Made by a program: the position numbers and the translations under genes. DNA of 64,000 nucleotides from Olsenella sp. An285 (lineage in GTDB: Bacteria; Actinomycetota; Coriobacteriia; Coriobacteriales; Atopobiaceae), in NCBI RefSeq assembly GCF_002159625.1, contig NZ_NFIZ01000003.1:124001-188000 (forward strand). The letters are read 5' to 3'. The notes beneath the pieces were generated by a model, which worked only from the letters and a program-made list of their open reading frames with translations, made no database searches and was not told where the DNA came from. Below, piece by piece: positions 57,570 through 64,000 of the stretch (positions within the stretch are counted from its first letter, which is position 1; each line of letters starts with the position of its first letter).

Positions 57570-57626
57570 TTGGGGACAGTCCCCAATTCACATAAAACTT
57601 TTCTGCAAATTGGGGACTGTCCCCAA
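57570..57626. repeat. Inverted palindrome pair between modA and modB
   Basis: TTGGGGACAGTCCCCAA at 57570-57586 and TTGGGGACTGTCCCCAA at 57610-57626, 40 bases centre to centre, with TGCAAAT on the left of both. It interrupts an otherwise tightly packed operon and could tune the ratio of ModA to ModBC through mRNA processing. Confidence 0.9.
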
Positions 57627-57646
57627 TTTGCAGACGGAGAGGGACG

Positions 57647-58342
57647 ATGGACTGGTACCCGCTCATAAACTCGCTGCGCATCGCCGCCATCGCCACGGTG
57701 GTGGTCTTCTTCGCGGGCATCTGGCTCGCCAACCTCGTGGCGCGCGCCCCGCGGGCCGTGAAGGGCCTGCTCGACGTTGTGCTCACGCTGCCGCTGGTGC
57801 TGCCGCCCACGGTGGTGGGCTACCTGCTGCTCATTCTCCTGGGGCCGCGCCGCCCGCTCGGCGCGCTCGCGGCGCAGCTCCTGGACGTGCGCCTCACGAT
57901 GGTGTGGTACGCGGCGGTCTTTGCCACCGTGGTGGTGAGCTTCCCGCTCATGTACCGCACGGCGCGCGGCGCGTTCGAGTCCTTCGACGAGACGCTCGCG
58001 GACGCCGCCCGCACGCTCGGCCACTCCGAGCGCTGGGTCTTCTGGCGCGTGAAGATGCCGTGCTGCGCGCAGGGGATCGTGGCCGGCGCCGTGCTCGCGT
58101 TCGCGCGGGCGCTCGGCGAGTACGGCGCCACGTCGATGCTCTGCGGCTACACCCCCGGCTCCACGGCAACGGTGGCGACGACGGTCTACCAGCTCTGGCG
58201 CACCGGGGACGACGCAGGCGCCCTCACGTGGGTGCTTGTGAACCTGGCGATCTCCGCGGTGGTCCTTCTCGCCCTCAACTGGTTCGAGGCGCGCGGGCAC
58301 GGGGCCGGCACGGCGCGGGCGAGAAGGACGGTGGCGCGGTGA
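57647..58342 (+). CDS. modB: Molybdate ABC transporter permease
   Basis: A 231-residue inner-membrane permease with five or six TM helices (for example IAAIATVVVFFAGIWLANLV at the start, then VVLTLPLVLPPTVVGYLLLI). The EAA-loop signature that contacts ModC is DAARTLGHSERWVFWRVKMP, followed by FARALGEYGATSMLCG typical of ModB. The C-terminal tail after the last helix is basic (RARRTVAR). Its stop overlaps the modC GTG by 4 bases. GGAGAGGGACG precedes the ATG. Confidence 0.95.
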   Translation: MDWYPLINSLRIAAIATVVVFFAGIWLANLVARAPRAVKGLLDVVLTLPLVLPPTVVGYLLLILLGPRRPLGALAAQLLDVRLTMVWYAAVFATVVVSFPLMYRTARGAFESFDETLADAARTLGHSERWVFWRVKMPCCAQGIVAGAVLAFARALGEYGATSMLCGYTPGSTATVATTVYQLWRTGDDAGALTWVLVNLAISAVVLLALNWFEARGHGAGTARARRTVAR

Positions 58343-59463
58343 GTCTCTCCGTCGACATACGCAAGCGCCTGGGGTCCTTTTGCCTCGACGTGTCCTTCGA
58401 GGTGGCGGACGGTCGCGAGATCCTGGCGCTCCTGGGCCCCTCCGGCTGCGGGAAGTCGCTCACGCTCAAGTGCGTGGCGGGCGTGCTCGCCCCGGACGAG
58501 GGGCGCATCGTGCTCAACGGGCGCACGCTCTTCGACTCCGAGGCGCGCGTGAACCTCCCGCCCCAGCGGCGTCGCGTGGGCTACCTCTTCCAGCAGTACG
58601 CGCTCTTTCCCAACATGACGGTCGCGGGCAACATAGGTGCCGGCGCGGTGGGAGTCTCGCGCGAGGAGCGCGCACGCCGCGTAGCAGAGCAGGTGCGCGC
58701 CTTCCGCCTGGAGGGGCTCGAGCGCCTGCGGCCCGCCCAGCTCTCCGGCGGACAGCAGCAGCGCGTGGCGCTCGCGCGGATCCTCGCCGGGGACCCGGAG
58801 CTCATCTTGCTGGACGAGCCGTTCTCCGCGCTCGACGGGCACCTGCGCTGGGAGCTCGAGATGATGCTCGCGGACGTGCTGCGCGCGTTCCCGGGCGGCG
58901 CGGTGTACGTGAGCCACAACCGCGACGAGGTCTATCGCCTTTGCGACACCGTGTGCGTGGTCGACCGCGGCCGCTCGGAGGAGAAGCTCACCATTGCGCA
59001 GCTCTTCTCCACGCCCACCACACTCGCCGCGGCGCTCATCTCCGGCTGCAAGAACGTCTCCCGCCTTGACAGTTGGCCCCGGGCCAACTGTCAAGTTGAC
59101 AATCGGCCCGGGGCCAACTGTCAAGGCGGGGTGCTTGCCTGCGCGGACTGGGGCGTTGCCCTCACGACCTCGCTCCCGGTGCCGCCCAACGTGACGCACG
59201 CGGGCCTGCGAGCTCACTACCTGCGCGTCTTTGCAGACCCGGCCGACGCCGCGGGCCTGCCCAACCAGATTCCCTGCACCGTCGAGCGCGTGATAGACTC
59301 TACGTTCTCGACCATCGTCATGCTGGCGACGCCGGGCGGCGCGCTCCTGCGCTACGAGTGCGAGAAGGACGCGTGGGCGTCGCTCGCCGGCGCGGGGGAG
59401 CTCGTCGTGACGGCGGACCCGAGCATCGTGATGCCGCTCGTGGGAGGTGAGGCGGATGCGTAG
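58339..59463 (+). CDS. modC: Molybdate ABC transporter ATP-binding protein with in-frame repeat insertion
   Basis: A 374-residue ABC ATPase starting with GTG. Walker A LLGPSGCGKSLTLKC, Q-loop YLFQQYALFPNMTV, signature LSGGQQQRVALARIL, Walker B ELILLDEPFSALD and the switch His in VYVSHNRDEVYRL are all present. After ISGCKNVSRL (about residue 240) the sequence DSWPRANCQVDNRPGANCQ (242-264) is translated from a palindromic repeat pair (59062-59129), then GVLACADWGVALTTSLPVPP resumes the normal C-terminal region, which in ModC senses molybdate through a TOBE-like fold. The insertion keeps frame, so transport activity may survive. Confidence 0.93.
   Translation: MSLSVDIRKRLGSFCLDVSFEVADGREILALLGPSGCGKSLTLKCVAGVLAPDEGRIVLNGRTLFDSEARVNLPPQRRRVGYLFQQYALFPNMTVAGNIGAGAVGVSREERARRVAEQVRAFRLEGLERLRPAQLSGGQQQRVALARILAGDPELILLDEPFSALDGHLRWELEMMLADVLRAFPGGAVYVSHNRDEVYRLCDTVCVVDRGRSEEKLTIAQLFSTPTTLAAALISGCKNVSRLDSWPRANCQVDNRPGANCQGGVLACADWGVALTTSLPVPPNVTHAGLRAHYLRVFADPADAAGLPNQIPCTVERVIDSTFSTIVMLATPGGALLRYECEKDAWASLAGAGELVVTADPSIVMPLVGGEADA
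59065..59124. repeat. Palindrome pair inside modC
   Basis: CTTGACAGTTGGCCC with its mirror GGGCCAACTGTCAAG (59065-59095), directly followed by TTGACAATCGGCCCGGGGCC with its mirror half (59096-59124). It belongs to the TTGACAGTT variant of the repeat family and lies wholly within the reading frame. Confidence 0.9.
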
Positions 59464-60475
59464 CGCACAGACGGCACGGAACCACCTGCGTCCCGACTGC
59501 GTCCGGACGCGCGACGGGGAGGGCCGTGCCATCGAGTACCTGCGCCTCTCCGTGACGGACCGCTGCAACTGCCGCTGCTCGTACTGCATGCCGGCGGGCG
59601 GCGTCCCCATGCTGCGCCACGAGGACGTCTGCTCCTTCGAGGAGCTCGTCGGCATCGCGCGCGCCTGCTGCGAGCTGGGCGTGCGCAAGGTGCGCCTCAC
59701 GGGCGGGGAGCCGCTCGTGCGCCGGGGCCTGCCCGAGCTCGTGCGCATGCTGCGCGAGGTCCCCGGGGTGGAGGAGCTCGCGCTCACGACCAACGCCACG
59801 CTGCTCGCGCCGGTTGCGGGGGAGCTCGCCGCCGCCGGGCTCGACCGCGTGAACGTGAGCCTCGACAGCCTGCGGCCGGAGCGCTACGCCGCCATCACGC
59901 GCGGCGGGCGGCTGGAGGACGCGCTCGCGGGCATCGAGGCCGCGCGCGAGGCGGGTCTCGCGCCGCTCAAGCTCAACTGCGTCCTCATGGGCGGCGTCAA
60001 CGACGACGAGGCGGCGGACATCGTCGGCATCGCGCGAAACGAGGCCGTTGACGTGCGCTTCATTGAGCTCATGCCCATCGGCGAGGCAGCACGCTGGCCT
60101 CGTGCGCGCTTCGTACCGGCCGAGGCTGTGCTCGAGGCGGTGCCGGAGCTCGGGCCCGTGGCGGGCCCGGGCGGCGCGCCGCTCCGCGACGGCGTGGCCG
60201 AGCTCTTCTCGGCCCCCGGCTGGGCGGGTCGCGTGGGCCTCATCCGACCGATGAGCCACCGGTTCTGCTTTGGCTGCACGCGCATCCGCGTGACGGCGGA
60301 CGGCCGGCTCAAGCCGTGCCTGCACTCCGCCGACGAGGTGCCGCTGCGCGGGCTTTCGGGAGAGGCGCTCACAAAGGCGCTTCTCGCCGGCATCGCGCTC
60401 AAGCCGGCGCATCATGGAATGGACGGGACCCACGCGAGCGAGTCCGCGCGGGCCATGAACGAGATAGGGGGATAG
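59456..60475 (+). CDS. moaA: GTP 3',8-cyclase MoaA
   Basis: A 339-residue radical SAM enzyme, first step of molybdopterin synthesis. GGGAGG at 59442-59447 selects the ATG at 59456, 8 bases inside modC. The AdoMet cluster is [13 protein letters not shown], where a third Cys replaces the usual aromatic or Phe between the CxxxC pair. [16 protein letters not shown] and [16 protein letters not shown] are further signatures. The second [4Fe-4S] cluster is [20 protein letters not shown] with a later Cys. The C-terminus ends in EIGG; the double glycine is required by MoaA for interaction with the cyclisation chemistry. Confidence 0.95.
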   Translation: MRSAQTARNHLRPDCVRTRDGEGRAIEYLRLSVTDRCNCRCSYCMPAGGVPMLRHEDVCSFEELVGIARACCELGVRKVRLTGGEPLVRRGLPELVRMLREVPGVEELALTTNATLLAPVAGELAAAGLDRVNVSLDSLRPERYAAITRGGRLEDALAGIEAAREAGLAPLKLNCVLMGGVNDDEAADIVGIARNEAVDVRFIELMPIGEAARWPRARFVPAEAVLEAVPELGPVAGPGGAPLRDGVAELFSAPGWAGRVGLIRPMSHRFCFGCTRIRVTADGRLKPCLHSADEVPLRGLSGEALTKALLAGIALKPAHHGMDGTHASESARAMNEIGG

Positions 60476-60476
60476 C

Positions 60477-61520
60477 GTGGCCGAGAAGAACGTCGGGCCC
60501 GCGGAGCCCGGGGCCGCCGTCGCGGCCAGCATCAAGGGTGACGACCTCACGCACGTGAACGAGCAGGGTCGCGCGCGCATGGTGGACGTGGGCGCCAAGC
60601 CGCGCACGGCACGGCGCGCGGTGGCCGCCGGCTTCGTGCGCATGGCTCCCAGCACGGTTGAGCTCGTCCGCACCGGGGGCGCGAAGAAGGGCGACGTGCT
60701 CGGGGTGGCGCAGGTGGCGGGCATCATGGCCGCGAAGCGCTGCTGGGAGCTCGTGCCCATGTGCCACCAGGTGGCGCTCACGGGCGTCGACGTGCGCTTC
60801 TCCGTGGAGGCGGGGGGCGTGGCGGTTGAGGCGGAGTGCCGCTGCACCGGCGAGACGGGCGTGGAGATGGAGGCGCTGACCGCGGTCTCCGTGGCGGGGC
60901 TCACCATCTACGACATGCTCAAGGCTCACCAGCGCGACATGGTGATCGAGGAGGTCCGCCTGCTCGAGAAGTCCGGCGGCGCCTCGGGCGACTTCCACTT
61001 GACAGGGGGACAGTCCCTTTGTCATGTTATGCGGCCGCGGGTCGCCACGGTGGAGGCGGTGTGCGTCTCCGAGCGCAAGGGCACGCGCAAGCACCCCGTG
61101 GACGAAATCGAGCTCGTTCCCGGAAGGGGCGTCGCGGGCGACGCGCACGCGGGCAACTGGCACCGCCAGGTGAGCCTGCTTCCCGCCGAGGCCGTGGACA
61201 CCATGCGCGACATGCTGCCGGAGCTCGCCCCCGGCGACTTTGCGGAGAACATACTCACGCGCGGGCTCGACCTCAAGGCGCTGCCGGTGGGGACGGTGCT
61301 CTCCGCGGGCACGGCGGAGCTCGTGGTGACGCAGATTGGCAAGACGTGCCACAATGACTGCGAGATCAGCCGGCTCACGGGCAAGTGCGTGATGCCGAGG
61401 GAGGGCATCTTCTGCGTGGTGACGCGCGGCGGGGTCGTTCGCGCGGGCGATCAGGTGAAGGTGATGACGGGCGACGTCCCCTCTGGTGACGTCTCTTCGT
61501 CAGAAGGGGGAGCACGATGA
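60477..61520 (+). CDS. moaC: MoaC fused to a MOSC domain through a repeat-derived linker
   Basis: A 347-residue fusion starting at GTG 60477, one base after the moaA stop. Residues 15-170 are MoaC, cyclic pyranopterin monophosphate synthase ([60 protein letters not shown]). Residues about 187-330 are a MOSC domain ([66 protein letters not shown]), the fold that handles sulfur on the cofactor. The linker, residues 174-183 ([10 protein letters not shown]), is translated from a palindromic repeat. MoaB/MogA-MOSC and MOSC-MoaC pairings occur in Clostridia as separate genes; here repeat insertion joins them. Confidence 0.92.
   Translation: MAEKNVGPAEPGAAVAASIKGDDLTHVNEQGRARMVDVGAKPRTARRAVAAGFVRMAPSTVELVRTGGAKKGDVLGVAQVAGIMAAKRCWELVPMCHQVALTGVDVRFSVEAGGVAVEAECRCTGETGVEMEALTAVSVAGLTIYDMLKAHQRDMVIEEVRLLEKSGGASGDFHLTGGQSLCHVMRPRVATVEAVCVSERKGTRKHPVDEIELVPGRGVAGDAHAGNWHRQVSLLPAEAVDTMRDMLPELAPGDFAENILTRGLDLKALPVGTVLSAGTAELVVTQIGKTCHNDCEISRLTGKCVMPREGIFCVVTRGGVVRAGDQVKVMTGDVPSGDVSSSEGGAR
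60999..61024. repeat. GGGGACAGTCCC palindrome forming the MoaC-MOSC linker
   Basis: TTGACAGGGGGACAGTCCC with TTTGTCA (60999-61024), the same type as the sites before prfC and ygeW. It sits exactly at the border of the two domains, in frame, as a single copy. Confidence 0.9.
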
Positions 61521-62581
61521 GGCTCGTACGCACGGAGGACGCGGTGGGGCACGTGCTCTGCCACGACATGACGCAGATCGTGACCGGCGAGGAGTCGGAC
61601 GGGCCGCGCTTCAAGGGCCCGCGCTTCCGCAAGGGCCACGTGGTCGCGCCCGAGGACGTCCCGGTGCTGCTCTCCATGGGCAAGCGAAGCCTCTACGTGT
61701 GGGAGCTCGAGCCAGGCATGGTGCACGAGGACGACGCCGCGGAGCGGATGGTCGCGCTCGTGGCGGGCCCGGGCACGCGCACGTCCGGCGTGCCCTCCGA
61801 GGGCAAGATCAACGTGCTTGCCGACCGCGACGGCGTCCTCCTCGTTGACTCTGCGCGCCTGAGCGCCGTGAACGCCGTCGACGAGGTCATGGTGGCCACG
61901 CGCCGGGGCGGCTTTCCAGTGCGGGAGGGCGACCTCCTGGCGGGCACGCGCGTGATTCCGCTGGTCATCTCCGAGGGGCAGCTCGCTCGCGCCGAGGCCG
62001 CTGCCGGTGACGAGCCGCTCGTGCGCGTTGAGCCGTTCCGCCTGCGCACGGCCGCCGTCATAGCCACGGGCTCCGAGGTCGCCGCCGGCCTCATCGAGGA
62101 CCGCTTCACGCCCGTCATGGTGGAGAAGCTCGCCGCCTACGGCATCGAGACCGTGCTTCGCTCAACCCCCGGCGACGACCGCGAGAACGTGGTTGCGGCC
62201 ATCGACGAGGCACGCTCCGAGGGCGTCGACCTCATCATGTGCACCGGCGGCATGTCCGTGGACCCGGACGACAACACGCCCGGTGCCATCCGTGCCGCGG
62301 GCGCGCGCGTGGTCACGTACGGTGCGCCGGTCCTGCCGGGCGCGATGCTGCTCGTGGGCTACTTCGACGAGCCGGCGGGCAGGAAGCACGCGCGCCCCGT
62401 GCCCGTCCTGGGCGTGCCCGGCTGCGCGATGTACAACAAGGCCACGGTGCTCGACCTGGTGCTGCCTCGCATCGCCGCGAGCGTGCCGCTCACCAAGAGC
62501 GACTTCGTGGAGCTGGGGGAGGGCGGCCTGTGCCTCGGATGCCCCGAGTGCACGTACCCGCACTGCCCCTTTGGGAGGTAG
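61517..62581 (+). CDS. MoeA-like molybdopterin-binding protein
   Basis: A 354-residue protein coupled to the preceding gene by ATGA overlap. The core is a MoCF molybdopterin-binding domain ([60 protein letters not shown]). It is shorter than MoeA (about 400) and lacks the typical MoeA N-terminal GxAxRS region; such proteins replace MoeA in selenium-hydroxylase loci and probably insert molybdenum into the cofactor. The C-terminus is unusual: [20 protein letters not shown] has four Cys and a His that could bind a metal cluster. I leave the symbol blank since orthology to moeA is uncertain. Confidence 0.88.
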   Translation: MRLVRTEDAVGHVLCHDMTQIVTGEESDGPRFKGPRFRKGHVVAPEDVPVLLSMGKRSLYVWELEPGMVHEDDAAERMVALVAGPGTRTSGVPSEGKINVLADRDGVLLVDSARLSAVNAVDEVMVATRRGGFPVREGDLLAGTRVIPLVISEGQLARAEAAAGDEPLVRVEPFRLRTAAVIATGSEVAAGLIEDRFTPVMVEKLAAYGIETVLRSTPGDDRENVVAAIDEARSEGVDLIMCTGGMSVDPDDNTPGAIRAAGARVVTYGAPVLPGAMLLVGYFDEPAGRKHARPVPVLGVPGCAMYNKATVLDLVLPRIAASVPLTKSDFVELGEGGLCLGCPECTYPHCPFGR

Positions 62582-62582
62582 C

Positions 62583-62715
62583 TTCATTTGTTGGGTATTT
62601 CATCTGGGGTGGGCAAGATACACTGAAAATGAATTTCGAAAGATGCCCAGGTAGATTAAATGAGACTAACGGGGTGATACTTGGAGTACCCCTCAGGTAA
62701 TACCCTACAAATGAA
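62583..62715. repeat. MITE-like element with 17-bp terminal inverted repeats
   Basis: TTCATTTGTTGGGTATT (62583-62599) and AATACCCTACAAATGAA (62699-62715) are inverted repeats with one mismatch. The 133-bp unit is much more AT-rich than its surroundings and has internal stems TGGGCA/TGCCCA (62619-62650 region) and GGGGT/ACCCC (about 62671-62692). No gene fits. It lies 2 bases after the moeA-like stop and 70 bases before mogA. Confidence 0.6.
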
Positions 62716-62784
62716 CGAGAGGTTCCTCTCATCCTCAGATGACGGTGAGATATAAAGCAAGACGATATATTCTTTGGAGAACGA

Positions 62785-63291
62785 ATGGACGAGAAGTACC
62801 GTGCGATCGTGATCACCGTGAGCGACCGTGCGTCGGCGGGCGTCTACGAGGACGGGACGGGCCCTGCGGTCGCGGCCCTTCTGACGGAGCGCGGCTATGC
62901 GGTCATCGAGACGCGCGTGGTGCCGGACGAGCGCGCGGACATCGAGGCGGCGCTGGTCGAGGCGGCCGAGAAGGACGCAGCGCTGGTGCTCACCTGCGGC
63001 GGCACGGGCTTCTCGCCCCGCGACGTCACGCCCGAGGTCACCGAGGCCGTCTGCGAGCGCCGCGTGCCGGGGCTGCCCGAGGCCATGCGGGCCGCGAGTG
63101 CGAGGATCACGGACCGTGCCTGGCTGTCCCGCGCCACGGCGGGCATCCGCGGGCGCACGCTGATCGTCAACCTGCCGGGGAGCCCGCGCGCCGCGGTGGA
63201 GAATCTCGAGGCGGCGGTGGGCCCGCTCGCCCACGGGCTCGACATCCTGCGCGGCGGCCCCGCGACCTGCGCCCGGGAGAGCCGGCAGTGA
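62785..63291 (+). CDS. mogA: Molybdopterin adenylyltransferase (MogA/MoaB family)
   Basis: A 168-residue MoCF-fold protein: AIVITVSDRASAGVYEDGTG, VVPDERADIEAALVEAAEKD, LVLTCGGTGFSPRDVTPEVT, then VNLPGSPRAAVENLEAAVGP. It adenylates molybdopterin, the step before molybdenum insertion. GGTG at 63000-63010 is the phosphate/adenylate loop and Asp in SPRDVTPE is the catalytic acidic residue. GGAGAACGA precedes the ATG. The stop overlaps the next GTG. The name could equally be moaB; function is the same class. Confidence 0.92.
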   Translation: MDEKYRAIVITVSDRASAGVYEDGTGPAVAALLTERGYAVIETRVVPDERADIEAALVEAAEKDAALVLTCGGTGFSPRDVTPEVTEAVCERRVPGLPEAMRAASARITDRAWLSRATAGIRGRTLIVNLPGSPRAAVENLEAAVGPLAHGLDILRGGPATCARESRQ

Positions 63292-64000
63292 TCCGCGCGG
63301 CATTCTTCGACATCGACGGCACGCTCGTGAGCCTGCGCACGCACGACATCCCCGCGTCCGCGGTGCGCGCCCTCGAGGAGCTGCACGAGGCGGGCGTCCT
63401 GCTCTTCCTTGCCACGGGTCGCTCCACGGCGGACCTCCCGCGCCCCATCCGGGAGCTCGACGCGCGCGTCCCCTTTGACGGCTTCCTCACCTTCAACGGC
63501 CAGTACTGCTACGACGCGGCGGGCGAGGTCTTCCGCGACGCGCCCATCGACGCGCGCGACGCTGCCCGCATCACGGCCCTCGCGGCGGACGGTACGATGG
63601 ACATCGCGGTCATGCAGCTCTCCCGCATGTTCGTGAGCCGCCACACGCCGCGGGTGGTCGCCGCGGAGGCGGCGGTGGACAATGTCGCGCCGGTGGGAGA
63701 CCTCGCGCTCGCGCTGGGGGAGCCCACGTACCAGTTCTGCGCGTACATCGAGCCGGGGGAGGAGCACCTCTTCATGGACGTGTGCGAGCACGTGGAGCAC
63801 ACGCGCTGGAGCCCCAACTTCTGCGACATCATCCCAGCCGGGGGCGGCAAGCCGGCGGGCATCGCCGCGGCGTGCGCGCGCTGGGGCCTCGCGCCCGAGG
63901 AGTGCGCGGCCTTTGGCGACGGCGGCAACGACGTTCCCATGTTCGGCTGCGTGGGCGTCTCCGTTGCTATGGGCAACGCGGCCGCGGATGTCAAGGCGGC
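63288..64000 (+). CDS. Cof-type HAD-IIB phosphatase, truncated by window end
   Basis: The gene starts at a GTG overlapping the mogA stop (GTGA) and remains open at the right edge, with 237 codons visible. HAD motif I is AFFDIDGTLVSLRTHDIPAS (nucleophile Asp), motif II LFLATGRSTADL, and motif IV, FGDGGNDVPMFGCVGVSVAM, just before the edge; a motif III lysine lies in PAGGGKPAGIAAACARWG. A C2B cap domain fills the middle (FDGFLTFNGQYCYDAAG onward). These cytosolic phosphatases act on sugar phosphates, flavin or nucleotide substrates. No link to molybdenum metabolism is evident beyond its coupling. Confidence 0.9.
   Translation, partial: MIRAAFFDIDGTLVSLRTHDIPASAVRALEELHEAGVLLFLATGRSTADLPRPIRELDARVPFDGFLTFNGQYCYDAAGEVFRDAPIDARDAARITALAADGTMDIAVMQLSRMFVSRHTPRVVAAEAAVDNVAPVGDLALALGEPTYQFCAYIEPGEEHLFMDVCEHVEHTRWSPNFCDIIPAGGGKPAGIAAACARWGLAPEECAAFGDGGNDVPMFGCVGVSVAMGNAAADVKA

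Overview
The window is GC-rich chromosomal DNA from an anaerobic bacterium. The dense GTG/ATGA-coupled operons, the codon use, the selenium-dependent molybdenum hydroxylase accessory genes and the many GGGGACAGTCCCC-type palindromes fit a Coriobacteriia gut or oral actinobacterium (Olsenella/Atopobiaceae-like). That assignment is inference; there is no rRNA or other marker gene to settle it.

Layout. 1-2.0 kb (minus): a translationally coupled pair, an exported single-pass membrane protein and a lipoprotein cut by the window edge. 2.5-29.7 kb: a defence/accessory island. It holds a GmrSD-like DUF262 nuclease; a Gabija-like OLD nuclease plus compact UvrD-like helicase; a complete type III restriction-modification pair; an SRAP fragment; HEPN-like proteins of unknown function; a relic of a prophage head module; a second OLD-type ATPase/TOPRIM gene behind a large HEPN-like gene; a broken and an intact further DUF262 gene; a probably frameshifted DUF6998 gene; an unrecognised membrane/coiled-coil gene pair; and three toxin-antitoxin modules (MqsR with an MqsA/XRE/Panacea antitoxin, DinJ-like/PIN, YefM/YoeB). 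Parts of the island are clearly lower in GC (13.2-14.3 kb and 15.9-20.9 kb).

30-38.8 kb: a mixed region with a macro-domain/HTH protein, a VWA protein, a metallophosphoesterase and an Abi_2 gene each split by one in-frame stop, an SDR oxidoreductase, an MBL-fold hydrolase overlapping an ADP-ribosylglycohydrolase gene, a DUF3592 protein and release factor 3. 38.9-40.3 kb: an AbiEi/endonuclease-like gene bracketed by two inverted copies of a 69-bp palindromic element.

40.6-63.3 kb: a long selenium/molybdenum and nitrogen catabolism locus. ygeX (diaminopropionate ammonia-lyase), ygeY, ygeW (carbamoyltransferase), a carbamate kinase, a ModE-HTH/MocA fusion, a hydantoinase and RidA form the catabolic half. 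yqeC, a double-cubane-cluster reductase with its activase, yedF, a DUF3343 gene, a cysteine desulfurase and a yqeB/xdhC fusion supply sulfur/selenium handling and hydroxylase maturation. modABC, moaA, a moaC-MOSC fusion, a moeA-like gene and mogA import molybdate and build the molybdopterin cofactor. Together this is the accessory set for a selenium-dependent molybdenum hydroxylase (xanthine-dehydrogenase type) and anaerobic purine/ureide breakdown; the hydroxylase subunits are not in the window. A near-perfect ModE-type palindrome precedes yqeB, and a weaker one of identical length lies in the divergent yqeC/reductase promoter region. A partial HAD phosphatase gene runs off the right edge.

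The locus is littered with palindromic repeats, usually in inverted pairs about 40 bp apart. Two are inserted in frame inside genes: one forms the linker of the MoaC-MOSC fusion and one interrupts ModC.
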